From Sphagnum compactum (taxonomy: Eukaryota > Bryophyta > Sphagnopsida > Sphagnales), in the NCBI GenBank assembly GCA_965153455.1, contig OZ234497.1, positions 20,143,872 to 20,207,871 of the forward strand: 64,000 nucleotides of DNA, in the 5' to 3' direction. A program made the translations under genes and the position numbers. Positions 25,201 to 37,021 of this stretch are shown here, one piece after another (the stretch's first letter is position 1; the number at the start of each line of letters is the position of its first letter). The notes beneath the pieces were generated by a model that did no database searches, was not told where the DNA came from, and worked only from the letters and a program-made list of their open reading frames with translations.

Positions 25201-28200
25201 TTCTACTTAAATGTGTTGAAATCCTATTGGGCAAGGAGTGATGTCAGAATTTCATATTCATTCCAAGGTGTAAAGTAAAGTAGAAAAATGAATAAACTAA
25301 AATTTTTATTGAAAAAGGGATTTGAACCCTACTAAATAATAGTTTTTTGGCCTCTCATGCCTTCCTACAAAAATGAAATAACAAGAAAAAACAAATATAC
25401 TCCCAACGAGGCTATTAATTTGTGGTGCATGGTGGGGCCAGTAATAATTTGTGCACCTTAAATTAATTGCCCCCTCCCCCTCCTCCCCTCTAGTTTACAC
25501 CCATTATATGTATCCTAATTTTCAAATTGCAACCCTCTCAAACCATAATTCATTTATAAAAAAGCTTTTAGTTTCTGGACTATGGGCACTAATTGAATCA
25601 CTTTTCACCATAATGGATTATTGCCTCCTTGGAAGGTGGTCACTTTCTAACCATCATCATATTAGCAATGTGGTTTTCCCATGTGGTCATTTCAAAACCA
25701 TCACAATCAATGCAATGTGGTTTTGTGACACTTTACTCAAGTTTTACTACTAAAAACCCAAGAGGTTTTAATGATTGATTTAGTTCAATCAAACATTGCC
25801 TATAGTTTTGTTGTTTATACACTTACCATGGCCTAGTTTGAATATACTCCCTTTTTTACCCCATCGCAACCACCTACTAGTAGGTCATAAACCCTAATTA
25901 CTTTGGTTGTTGGCTTGTTGCCACAATACAAGAATATATATGAGGTGGTTGCAATATGCTAACATTTAGCTTTGTTTATTGATGAATTAAACCATAACCA
26001 CTAGTAAGAAAATAGTTAATTCCAACCACTTGGGTATTGGTTTGATGTTGATTAACACATAAGATTCCAAGTGCCTAATTTATCATCTTAATATCTAATG
26101 TTGTTATCATGAGGTTAATATATGGTCAAACTTCACAATTAAAAATCATGTGCAATTAGCCAACACAAAGTACAAAAGTTCAAATACGAAGGTTTATGAT
26201 TTTATTTGATTACCTTGTTCAATTTTATGAAAATCTTCTTGAAGCAATTTTTTGTCCTTTTGTGCCTTCAAATTCAACCAACAGGAGGCCACCGCTATTA
26301 AAGAAAGGAAGGCACTTCCAACCGATATAGATATGATAAGTATTAAATGGTTGTTTCCTGTTGGACAAATTTAAGGACCATTAGAATCAGTCACCAATAA
26401 CACATTATGGTTCATAGTTTGCAATCTAATAACACTACTTAAATTTCAAGTCTTGAAAGTTGTCATTCTTTGTAAGAATGCACAAAATGAAACATGATGT
26501 TCATGAAATGGTTATATCAAGAGTATTTAATGAATGCATATAACAAGTTGTTAATTCTAGAATAGTACTTAAGAATTTCTTTTTGATATTCACACAACAC
26601 CAATTATTATCATTCACAAAATGCGAAAAAGAAGAATATAAATTCTTACTTTTGGGTGGTTTGTAGTTGGCATTGCAAAAATAATATATATCTCTTGCAT
26701 TTGGTGAAGAAACTTTAGTTGTTGTCCATGAGTGGCAGCAAGGATTGTTTTTAAGCCTGTAAAATGTTAAACTACAACAAATTAGAAATTGGTGTTGTTG
26801 TCAAGTTCAAAACTTCCAATTTCAATGCATGTTATCCATTGCATCATCTAAGTATTTCATTTTTACCACTTCTCGTATTTTTGAACAAACTTTCAAGTTA
26901 GAGAGATTGTCATAATTTAGATAAATCATACACATAACCAATTGCTATACCATTTGGTTGTTTGACAAGGACATAAAAATGATCATGTGTAATTAATGAT
27001 AGCCACAAGATTTAGGGTTCTAGATGACGTCATTAAATTCAATGCTAAGTGAAGGGACTTAATGAAAGCTTGTAAGGATGCATACATGATAGAAACATTA
27101 CTAGAAACCAGGTTGGGGTTGTACGAAACATTTATTATCTTGTTCCCACTGAAGTCCACTTCATAAGTGCATGAAACATCGATGCTGCTTAAATCAATAG
27201 ATCCAGATATGTTATTGTTATTGATCCTTCTGCAAATGTAATCCAAAGTAATTTATGGTTAGAAATGTAAATGTTTTCATAAAAAACATAAATGTGCTAA
27301 AAAATTCCAAACTTTATAGATGATTAAAGTTCAATGCTATTCATGACATAGTTAATAATTATATATTTTTATTAATATTCAGAATATTAGTAAAATATTT
27401 AAAACCAAAGTCATATAAAATAATGTATGAAGTGACAAATTTTGGCTCATGTTGGGTCAATTTTTTGTTCCAAAGACTGTACTTGAGGTCTATTTGACAA
27501 CGAAATGATGTAATAGTGTGTTTCATATTTGTATTAACATAAAGACTTTTGGTCCATCAAAAAACATATTGTGGGATTATATTAGCCAAACTAGAAAATG
27601 CATTAGAAGGACCATAATGGAATGTTTACATAGTATGTACAAAACTCAAGTTACTCCGCCCAAAGCAAAGACTGAGCTGTGTTGTAAACAGAATTCCAAT
27701 ATTTTGATTAAAAACCCAACTAATGCTTAGAAATGTGAATTGGCTCCCAACTAGATGATTTAAGACAGCTGAACAAAGAAACACCAAAGTTAACTAATAC
27801 TGATTATGTAACCCAGTTCATATATTTGACCATGTCATGGTATATCACATCTCTGTTGCATGCAATTTCATAAAAGCTTGACTAAATCTATGTGATTAAT
27901 TTGTATTATATATATATATATATATATGAACGTTACCTAATAGGTAGAGAACGAAAAACTTACAATTGTTGGAATGATGTGGTAAAGCTACTGAAATTGT
28001 TGGAGATATTACTGAAATTATTGTATGATAAGTCCAAAATACCCAATTCAAACTCTGGAGATGTTGAATTGAAAATTACATCAATATTGATACTTCCGTT
28101 CATGTTGTTGGTACTTCAATTCCTGAACATCTTCCCAACCATAACATAAGTCCAAATCAATTTAAATATTGATATCTTCCTTTCTCAAGTTGCAAAAACC

Positions 28201-30749
28201 AAACCAAAGCTAAGACTTGTTCCCATGGTTCAAATCCTCAATGTTTAAATAGTTACCATTTTCCAACTTATATTTTGCATTATCAAATTTGTATCATTGT
28301 CAAGGTTTATTCACATTAGAATAATGCACAAACTACACAAATAAAGCATGATTGGCAATTTGAAAATAAATTTTGCTCCTAATTAAGATGAGGTGCGCAC
28401 ACTGTACGAAGGAAGGCTGCATTTTGAAGGTTGGGTAATTCTCCACTTAAGTGATTTTCTTGTAATTCCCTACATCATTAAAAAAATCCATGGAATTTAA
28501 ATAAGATTAGAAGTAGCTAAGTACTTGCCAAGCATTTATAAATCACATCTTTAAACAAAATACATATGTCATAACTTTCCAAATACATCACAATACTCAA
28601 GAAAAGTTCTTAGTCACTCTTTGTCTTGCACTAAATTAGGGAAACTCTTTAATCTTTTCCAAATACATTGTTGAAACTAATCATGCATTTTCATATGTAT
28701 TTAAGTTTCTAACATGGAATTTTAATTTGATTATCTTTCTAACAAAATGAGCTTTGAAGCTATCATTGGCATTTGAGACATTCAAGTTCCCTTCATAAGT
28801 TTGATGAACGACTAATTTAATTCTTTAATTTTTAATTGTGCACATTGATGATAAACAAGTATCCAATTTTTCTGACAAAAATTAAGTTAAAGTTTCTTGA
28901 TAGGTCTGGGAATTTTGATTATTAGGGTAATCTTGTCTAATGTTGGTGATGTTTGATGCAAAGGAATATATATTTCAACACATATTCCAACATTGGAAAA
29001 TCCACTTGAATTGGAAGACCTAAATTCCATCCAATTTGATTCTTTAAATCTGTTAGCATGGGACACAATTACATGAGGATGAGAGATGCTGAGATCTTCT
29101 TTGATTAGGAAAATCATTGATGGTTTCTCAAAAGTCCTATCAAGATCTTTGCCAGGCACCAAAGATCAAGTACATTTGGTAACAACTCATTTTCCAAATT
29201 ACATAATTTAAACATATTGCATTTTTATATTTGTGCATGCCTGGTGGTCATGATTTTAATTATTGGTGTGGCATGAATCACAGTCCATGGATTATCCCAA
29301 TTGGAAATCAATCTGGCAGATTTAATTCGATAGTCAATCCATATTTTCAGTGTCCAAAAATTTAATAGAGATTCTTTTACATTCATTGAACAAATTTGTT
29401 TGAGATGTAATTATGGACATTCATTAAAAAAATAAAATTTTAATTAGTTCATGAATGTTATAACAATAATGTTTTTGAAAACATGATCAAATCAAAGTTC
29501 ATGAGAATTCATAAAGTTTATGTAAGTTAGGAAAGAGGTTTGACATTTGGATGCCTTCTTGACAGTAAATAAATTCAATGAAGGGTGAAATATAAGACAC
29601 TTACAGCGATACAAGTTGTGTCAAATTATTGATACCCCAACTGCTCGCATTTGATGAAATTGGAATTGTTCCAGTGAGTTGATTGCCATACAAATATAAT
29701 GACACTAAATGTTGGAAGGATCCCAATTCTGGAGGGATTGGCCCAGTCAGGTTGTTGTCACTCAAGTCTCTGATTTTGGGGGCACAGACACGATTTGATG
29801 ATTATCAATACAACACCTGTTTCCTACCAACAAGAATAATTGGACAAAACTTCACAAAGATTAAAATCTGAGAAAATAAGAAATAATCCTCCATGACATG
29901 TCTAAGAATCTTAACACTATTGCAATAGTAACACAATTACATTTAGATTGTGCAATATTCCTTAGGGCAGGGAGACCACATAATACTTTACTCATTTGGG
30001 AGTTGGGATGGTCTTTGGAAGATAAACTTACAGCTGTATCAAGCTTTGCAGATAACCGTAACTGGGGGGAATTCTCCCATTAAAATTATTTCCATGTAGG
30101 TTCCTAAAGCATCTCATTGCCACAAAGTGAATAAGTGCTTGAAGAAAGCATGAAGCCACCCCGGGCATCTTCTTTCACCCCACTCACATGCATGAATTCA
30201 AAGTCCTAGTTATTTTATATTCACGAGGTGTTGAGACTTTTTGGTTTGATGTTGATCCCAATGTGTACTCCTTTTGTTCCCATCAAGTTTCCAAGGGTTC
30301 TCAGCAAGTTCTCACAGGTTCCTGAATTCTGAAATGTGTTCCGCACCGTCATTTACATGATTTTACAGTTGCCCAAATGTGGATGAGAAATCTTATATTT
30401 ACAATGCAGTGTAAATAAGTTTGTTACTTACCCTTACACAATGGGTATGCCTAAAACCATAAACTTGCAGACCACTGATTTGCACTACACATGCTTAAAT
30501 TCTCATATCCGTGTCTGACTATGATGTCCCCAGGCCTTGTCAAAAAGTCCCATACAAATTGTACAACAAAGAGCCGACCTTGTTTGCTGGAACCTACTTT
30601 CTCTCTTTCTAAGAGCAGCTCTGCTAGCAAGTAGTATCGTGGCTTTTAAACTCTTTTAAGTTTGAGCGGAGTTCAAGCTTTACATAGTGTGATGTAACAT
30701 TGAGTTTCTACCAGTGTTATGTAACTACCCCCTTTGGTCATTGAGGACT

Positions 30750-31460
30750 ATTAATTAGAACTGGATCCAAACCAAGATTGATTTTCAAAATTGGAATTGA
30801 ACCCACAATTATAGGATTCAAAATTGGATTCCTGATTTATTTATGTGTGGAATTGAAACTAGGATACTTTTCTTTTAATCACAGGGTTCAGAACCCTGGT
30901 TAATTATCGATTGATCAGGAGTTAACTGTTGAGTCCCAATTTGCAAGAATCGAAATCATGCAGGATTGATTTTTGAGAACTGAAACCATGATCCTTGAAA
31001 GAAAGGAAGAACCAAAACCAGAACCTTCTAATTTGAATTTTGAAACTGGAATTGCAACTGACATAATTCCAATTTATTTTTCAAATTGGGAACCAGAGGT
31101 TCTTCATACAACCTCTGGTACAACATTGTTTGGACTAGTGTTGAGCGGATACCCAGTTTGGCAGGTTAGAATCATCAATTTTGATTTTGGTTACTAAAAA
31201 CCAAACCAAAACCAGGTCTGAATTAGAACTAGGTTTGGGACCAGAACCAAGTCCTTGGGTTTTTAAGAATCAGAACCAAACTGGACCTGAGATCTCAGTT
31301 TTTAAGAACTGAAACCAAGAGTTTTGAAGGAAAAAAAAAGACTGGAACCAGGGGCTAACTGAAGGTTAACCATAGGGTTTGGTTTGGGTTACATAGAACC
31401 AGGTCTGATTTTTGAACTGTAACCACTTTAATTTGGTTTTTAAAATCAGAATTTAAGATT
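30750..31460. repeat. Cryptic GAACCA/TTGG-rich simple repeat in RLK-A intron
   Basis: Within the large intron between LRR exons 3 and 4, short motifs such as GAACCAAACC, GAACCAGG and GGTTTTTAAGAA recur irregularly with their complements. The same block is at 54,010-54,740 in unit B. The open frame 30,973-31,197 is a by-product of it. Confidence 0.6.
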
Positions 31461-31792
31461 CTTCATAAGAGTCAAATATCACCCCCACACTCCTTTGAAC
31501 CAAGGTTGATATGTTTAGGTCTAGGTTACATGTGAGATTCTAGGGGTTGTGGACTAGAAGTTTTGAGTTGTTAAACCGCCATTGGAACAAGGCAACATGG
31601 GGTTCATGGGGTTCTAGGGTATAACGGGGACAGAAAAGTAGATCCAAGAAGTCATGTCCATTGTGCTTTGTAAAGGGACTAAAAAGAGGCAAAAAAAGAT
31701 AGCATGAAAACTATTACATGTAGGGTAAAGCCCTAGGTTGTAAGGTGGAGCCAAAAGAAGGGCCTAGGATGAGGTTATAATGGAGTGCAGCC

Positions 31793-32080
31793 TGCATTTT
31801 GGGAATGTCCCAGCCTACCCAGGGGCATTGCCCATGCTAATACATGAGGCAAATGCAAACTGAGCCTGAACACTTGTAGATCATGAGGTGTAAAAGGAAG
31901 AGGGTTCTTAGGCTACTATGTAAAAGTGTGAGGGTTGTGACATGTATAAGTAGGCCTAATTTCCTCCCACTCCTATGGAGTAGCTGAAGACCCCTTCTAT
32001 TTTGGAGGAGGGATATTCATGAATGTAAGTTGTGCTCCAAACACACTACACAAATTTCTCTAAATGCGGAGGAATGGGCA
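31793..32080. repeat. Dispersed repeat family R, partial copy in RLK-A intron
   Basis: Starts GCATTTTGGGAATGTCCC like 11,586 and keeps the 'gagggttcttaggcctact', 'ataagtaggcctaattt' and 'ggagtagctgaagaccccttct' blocks. It ends shortly before the MITE at 32,174. Duplicated at 55,057-55,350. Confidence 0.65.
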
Positions 32081-32173
32081 TTCCCAAAATAAGTGCCCGC
32101 CCCATTATGAGAGCATTACTTGACATAAAACACCCCACAGGCAGGCACTTAAGCACCCTCATTGTGAGAGTAC

Positions 32174-32782
32174 TAGGGTAAACCAGCTCATCATCGATCA
32201 CCTACCTATGATTGAACACTTTGGCAGATTTTTTCAATTCTTCTCCATTTTGAGTGATTTAAAATGTTATAGGAGCGCCTTCTCAAGCTCTACAAATCAT
32301 TCTTGAAATGCAAAGGCCAAGCACTAGGCAAAGAAGAGCAGTAAAGAAAATATGATTTTCCAAATTTCAAAACGTGTTTTTTTTTTTCCTTCATTTTGAC
32401 CTCTTCTATGTTCAAACCTCATAACTTTCTTATTTTTTATTCATTTTAAATGATTTAAAGTGCTATAAGAGCATCACTTGTATTTTTGCAAATCATCTTG
32501 GAACTCTAATAACAACAGAGCAACATACAAGGAATGTTTTGGGTGTTCGATAATTGGCCTTTGTAGTGCTTAGTGAATTTTATTTTTTAGTTCTTGACCC
32601 GCTTTACTTTGGAGGACCCTATCTTTCTCAATTTTATTCCCTTTTTGACGATTGTTAGCACACCAGATGCCTCAATAGGAGGGGTGCAAATTTTATTTGG
32701 GCACCATAAACAACAGAGCCCTTCCCTTGGATCCAGCCTGCCCTGAGTGCTGAAATGTTCGGTCACTGGCTAGTCTACCCTA
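32174..32782. mobile_element. MITE with about 45-bp terminal inverted repeats (copy in RLK-A intron)
   Basis: The left end begins TAGGGTAAACCAGC, and the right end finishes CTACCCTA. Compared across copies, the left end (to ATGATTGAACAC) matches the reverse complement of the right end of the 58,886-59,460 copy over about 45 bp. The interior has no ORF and carries conserved blocks such as 'cctgccctgagtgctgaaatgttcggtca'. It is in inverse orientation to the two copies at 58.9 and 60.1 kb. No clear target duplication is seen. Confidence 0.75.
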
Positions 32783-33989
32783 CTTGACTTAAAAGACCTG
32801 TATAATCATTTTTCCTTTTCCTCTTTGATACCTGGAGGGTATCACTGAATCACAGGACAAAAGAATTAAAAAATTCAAGAAGATTTGGCCTTTTGGAAGC
32901 CAAAATGCCAGACCCTTTTGCTGAGGAAGAACCCTTCCTTATATGGTGCCCTCCAAATACACTACGAAATTTCTCCTAGTGCTCTGTGCAGGTAAGAGAG
33001 AAAACTCACAGGTAGTAAAGATAGGAGAAATTGGCGATGGCAGGGAGCAAGGGACCTTCAATTCCTCTGCTCGATATGTCCCTGCGACAAAATCACAAGG
33101 TGGATTGCACTCGCAATGTAAGTCGATCAGTTCTCTAGCTCTATCTTCCCTTTTACAATCAGCAAATCGATCCCATATATGCATATGCCATTGTAGCTGC
33201 GGGAGCGAATAAACATTATTTGTGAAGAATTCATGGAAAACGTGTTGTAAGCTTCGCTCAGGCGTAGCTACATCCGAGAATAGGATGTCAGTATGAGCGA
33301 CCAACACATCGGGAATCAGCAAGCTAGCAATCAAGGAAAATCTGGAGAAAGTAAAGATTTGAAGTAGCCGGCTACTTACAAATATACGACGTTAACGTAG
33401 TAGGACGAAGACGAATTGCTATATTGCTCCGGATCATTAAGAAAGTCTGTAAAAATGCATTGGATTCCTGGCCAGTCTTGTGACAAGCAAGGAAAGTTTT
33501 GTGAAGTGGAATTTAGCGGCCAATTTATCCAGTGGTGAGGACTCCAGGCTTCGAATAAAGTCTGTAGAGCATCCACTGGCACCCAAAAACAGCTCAGGCC
33601 ATCTGCCTTGTCAGGCACAAATAATTAACACAGTGAACATTCTTCAAAGTTCTGTTTGTCTTCTAGTACAAGCTAACTCCTGAACATGCGCTGAACAGTG
33701 TTAGCTTACTAAGAAGACCTTTCACCAGAGATCTGATGCCCGTCATGTGATGCCCATGAATTTTCGTAAGTGATCGGCTACTCGGAATCAGTTGAGATCA
33801 TAATTATTATAGCTTGCTTGATCGAGTTATAACGTAACATTAAATTGCTGCTAGCGTAGCTAGTCAAGTGTTCCTTCCAATTGAATGACCAGCAAAATAG
33901 AGTATATCTTGTTTCTGAAAGATGAAAATGTACTCTACATGTGTTGCACATATTTATGTGAATAGTACGCATCTCTCAGAATCAACGAG

Positions 33990-34380
33990 AAAATTACCAA
34001 CACCAACAAATTTTACAAGAAAAATATAGAAGCCTGACCAAAACAACACCAACAAATTTTACAGAGAAACATAGAAGCGTGACCAAAACAACACCAACAA
34101 ATTTTACAAGACAAACATAGAAGCGTGACCAAAACAACACCAACAAATTTTACAAGACAAACATAGAAGCGTGACCAAAACAACACCAACAAATTCTACA
34201 AGACAGACATAGAAGCGTGACCAAAACAACACCAACAAATTTTGCAAGACAAACATAGAAGCGTGACCAAAACATCACCAACAAATTCTACAAGACAGAC
34301 ATAGAAGCGTGACCAAAACAACACCAACAAATTCTACAAGACAATCTTAGGAGACTAATCCAAACAGAGCAACAAAGTCC
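33990..34380. repeat. 46-47 bp minisatellite, about 8 units (unit A)
   Basis: Units of AACACCAACAAATTTTACAA then GACAAACATAGAAGCGTGACCAAAAC are repeated head to tail. TTTTACAAGACAAAC and TCTACAAGACAGAC variants alternate, suggesting a two-unit higher-order repeat. It directly abuts the truncated 5' side of RLK-A. It corresponds to 62,160-62,530. Confidence 0.9.
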
Positions 34381-35039
34381 ACTAAAGAATTACAGGATTG
34401 TAACCAAAATGGTATGAACAAATTTTACAAAACATTCAGAAAACTTACCATCTATTTCTGTGTATGATTTCCTGCCTATTAACGTTATTCTTAAAGTCCT
34501 CCTCAGTCTCACACCCAGTCCCATCTCCTGACCCAATTTCATCCCTTATTTTTGGTTGTTGGTAATGTCTTTAAATTTGGGAATGAAATCTGAAAACTGG
34601 GGATCAGTAATGAAAATAGAGGGTTAAGTCAAATTTAAAATTTTTTGTTTAAAAACGTTTGTTCATATCTTTTCATTTTCACTTGCGGGGCCTCCTTTCA
34701 TTGACTACTACCTCATTTTTTCCTTTAGTTTTTGCAATAATTTTAGTTTTTGCAACTACTACCAATAAGTGGGAGTTGCTGCCACTTCATTGACTACTAC
34801 CTCATTTTTTCCTTTAGTTTGTTTTTTGGATTATTCGGGTTTCAAAATCACTTCTCTTCTCGAGGGAGTTTTCGCAATATTGAGACTCCTTTTCCTTGCA
34901 TTTGCTTTGGGTTTCTTTATTTTTTTCTTTTCCCATTTCATCATTGGGCAAACATCTAGTATAACTTGGTTACTGTTAACATTAGTGGAGCTCTCCTCAC
35001 ATATCATTATTAACTCCAAATGCTAAATTAAGATACCTC
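34381..35039. other. Non-coding DNA between minisatellite and gag relic
   Basis: No gene called. Unit A carries a local duplication of CATTGACTACTACCTCATTT (about 34,698 and 34,788) that is single at the matching place in unit B. A hydrophobic plus-strand frame (34,769-35,026) is present in both units but only because of the recent duplication. Confidence 0.5.
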
Positions 35040-37021
35040 ATTCCATACTAGCAATAGCCACCCCAAGGAAAGGCAATAGATCAACCCTAAAAAATGCATT
35101 TAGTAATTCGTCGTCAGCTAGGTGTTGAAGGGAATTCGCCAAAATAAGGATTTCAACGTAATATTTTTCTACCCTTTTGTTCAAATTCTATTTGATGATT
35201 TACAAGCTCATATAAACTTGCTTATCTTTTTGAACTTTGTGATACCGTTTGTAAAGAGCTTGAGCAAACTCACTAAAGGTACACTTAGGATGGCTATTCA
35301 CAAAGTTGTCCCCCCAGTAAAAACCATGTCTCGCAACATCCACGGAAAGTAAACAATTTGTGTACCCTCCTAGGTGACACCATTGACTTTTGTCACTTGT
35401 TTGAACACCCATAATGTGTGTTTGGATCTGAATTCTTGGTGTATTTTGGATATTTCAAAAACATATTGTCACCATCTAAATTTCTAGCTGCTACTATCAT
35501 TGGTGGCATAAGTGGGTACCATGGAAAATAGGAGTTCCAATTAGGTGGCATCCCTCCCTATTTTGGAAGTATTGGTGGGAGTGGAGGTTGGCCTTTCTTA
35601 CTGCCCTTTCCCTTGTCTGAATTTGACCGAAAAGCTGGAGGAATCCTTAGGTGAATTTCCCCCTTCACCCCTTTAGATGAATGCCTTCTAAATGGCCTTT
35701 TTTATGAAATTCCCTAGTTGGATACATGGGAAATGGACTATTGTTTGACTCCCCCCTTGTCTACCACCTAGTCCAGCTATACTGAAGTTTATTTTCTCCA
35801 TGGTTCCTAATCAGTTATTGACAATAAGGTAGTAATTTGAAATAATGGGACTTGAAATCCTAACATTCTAGGGTACATCTGGGGTCCCCATCCTGGACCT
35901 CCAATGTGGAAAGTAAACCAACCCATAGTACTTGGCATGTTGGAGGGGCTACCTCCTAGGGTTTTTTATTGGGTCTGGACTGCTTCATCTAATCTTCCAA
36001 AATGGCCACCTCTATCATCTTCTTTTCCTTCTTCTTCTTCACTTGCATGTAGCTCATTTCCATGTCCTCTCTAGAATCAAACTAGTCTGATGTTTCTAGT
36101 TGGGTGCCCTTTTATCATCCAAAATTGAAGGATGGTGGTGACATCCTATTGTTTGAGCTTTGGTGCCTTACCTCCCCACATAGCTTGCACCATGATGCTG
36201 GGCCTCTATCCACATATTCCCCTTTTGATATTGGGTGATAATAATCGTCCCCCCTTCTCACTCCAAACATTTCCCATGAATTGAAAAGGGTTGGAACTTG
36301 TGAAAGTTATTGGGTCTTTTTTAGTAAAGGTAGGCAATAAATATATCCACATCCGATGGTCCAAGGGACCTTAAACTATTGTCTAAGTTTTTCAAACCTC
36401 CTCATGGCCTACCTCCTCTCATATTCTAAATTTGGTTCTATTGCCTCCACCTCAAAAGCAGTTACGAAACGAACCCCCATGGTAGTCACCATAGTAGTAG
36501 ATATCACGAAGTGTAAATTATGGGCTGCCCTCTGGAACCCACCTTGTAACCCTCCACATCTACCTCCTTGTGTATTTATCATCTCCTCCTCCGTATTTTC
36601 ATCCTGAAATCTTAAAGTCTTGATTTTCTTTATCTACTACCATATGTGCCACCTACCTTTGAAAGTAGCCATATAACAGGTCCTCCTAAGGGTAGAATTC
36701 ATCTTGCCATCCCCATGTTGTTCTTTCTTTTTGTTTTCCAAGTTGTGAAATGTTATTTTCATTCTCTTTTTCATTGAAACTTCTCACCTTAAACCCAGCA
36801 TCCCTCCATCACAAGTGATACTAATAGGCGGTTATTACTTCTTGGTCCTCCATGGGTCTTTCCACCTTGACATCAAAAATGGAAGTGCCCATGACTACCA
36901 TCCTAGATGGCACCATCTCTTCTACCATCCTTTTAAGATAACATTCACTCAATGTTGCCAACTCTTCTTCCAAAATTTGTTCCATCTTGTTTTTGTATCC
37001 TCTTGTTATTACACGACTCAT
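35040..37021 (-). pseudogene. Ty3/gypsy-type gag relic (unit A)
   Basis: The minus strand begins at about 37,021 with MSRVITRGYKNKMEQILEEE, a gag-like N-terminus. After a decayed stretch it reads a Pro-rich part, then VARHGFYWGDNFVNSHPKCT, FAQALYKRYHKVQKDKQVYM, two in-frame stops, then VEKYYVEILILANSLQHLAD and LLNAFFRVDLLPFLG. The 'KRYhKVQ.d.QVY...V..YY..IL.LANSLQH' pattern is what I recall of plant retrotransposon gag. A frameshift near 35,430 relative to unit B and multiple stops make it dead. No protease, RT or integrase is seen downstream. Confidence 0.6.

Larger units (their letters stand above)
22293..33606 (-). pseudogene. RLK-A: LRR receptor-like kinase pseudogene
   Basis: The exons correspond one to one to exons 2-15 of RLK-B: 33,380-33,606; 33,010-33,081; 30,032-30,103; 29,605-29,769; 28,401-28,469; 27,964-28,122; 27,086-27,229; 26,650-26,756; 26,214-26,357; 25,012-25,130; 24,652-24,862; 23,602-23,839; 23,015-23,165; 22,293-22,730. 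Splice sites and frame are kept, and length differences (exons 5, 7 and 9: +3, +3, +6) are in frame. Lesions: no exon 1, because the sequence runs from the 5' side of exon 2 into a minisatellite at about 33,990; TGA at 28,116-28,118 in LRR exon 7 (TTA in RLK-B); TAA at 22,401-22,403 (AAG AAA in RLK-B becomes AAG TAA), removing the last 36 residues. Kinase motifs ([24 protein letters not shown]) are intact, suggesting recent death. Some annotators may call it a gene by skipping exon 7. Confidence 0.85.

Noticed and set aside
30973-31197. 74-codon plus-strand frame identical in both units (54,243-54,467)
   Set aside because: Lies in an RLK intron within a GAACCA-rich simple repeat; identity comes from the duplication.
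34769-35026. Hydrophobic 85-codon plus-strand frame, also at 62,815-63,135
   Set aside because: T-rich DNA gives Phe/Leu-rich frames by default, and conservation between units only reflects the recent duplication.
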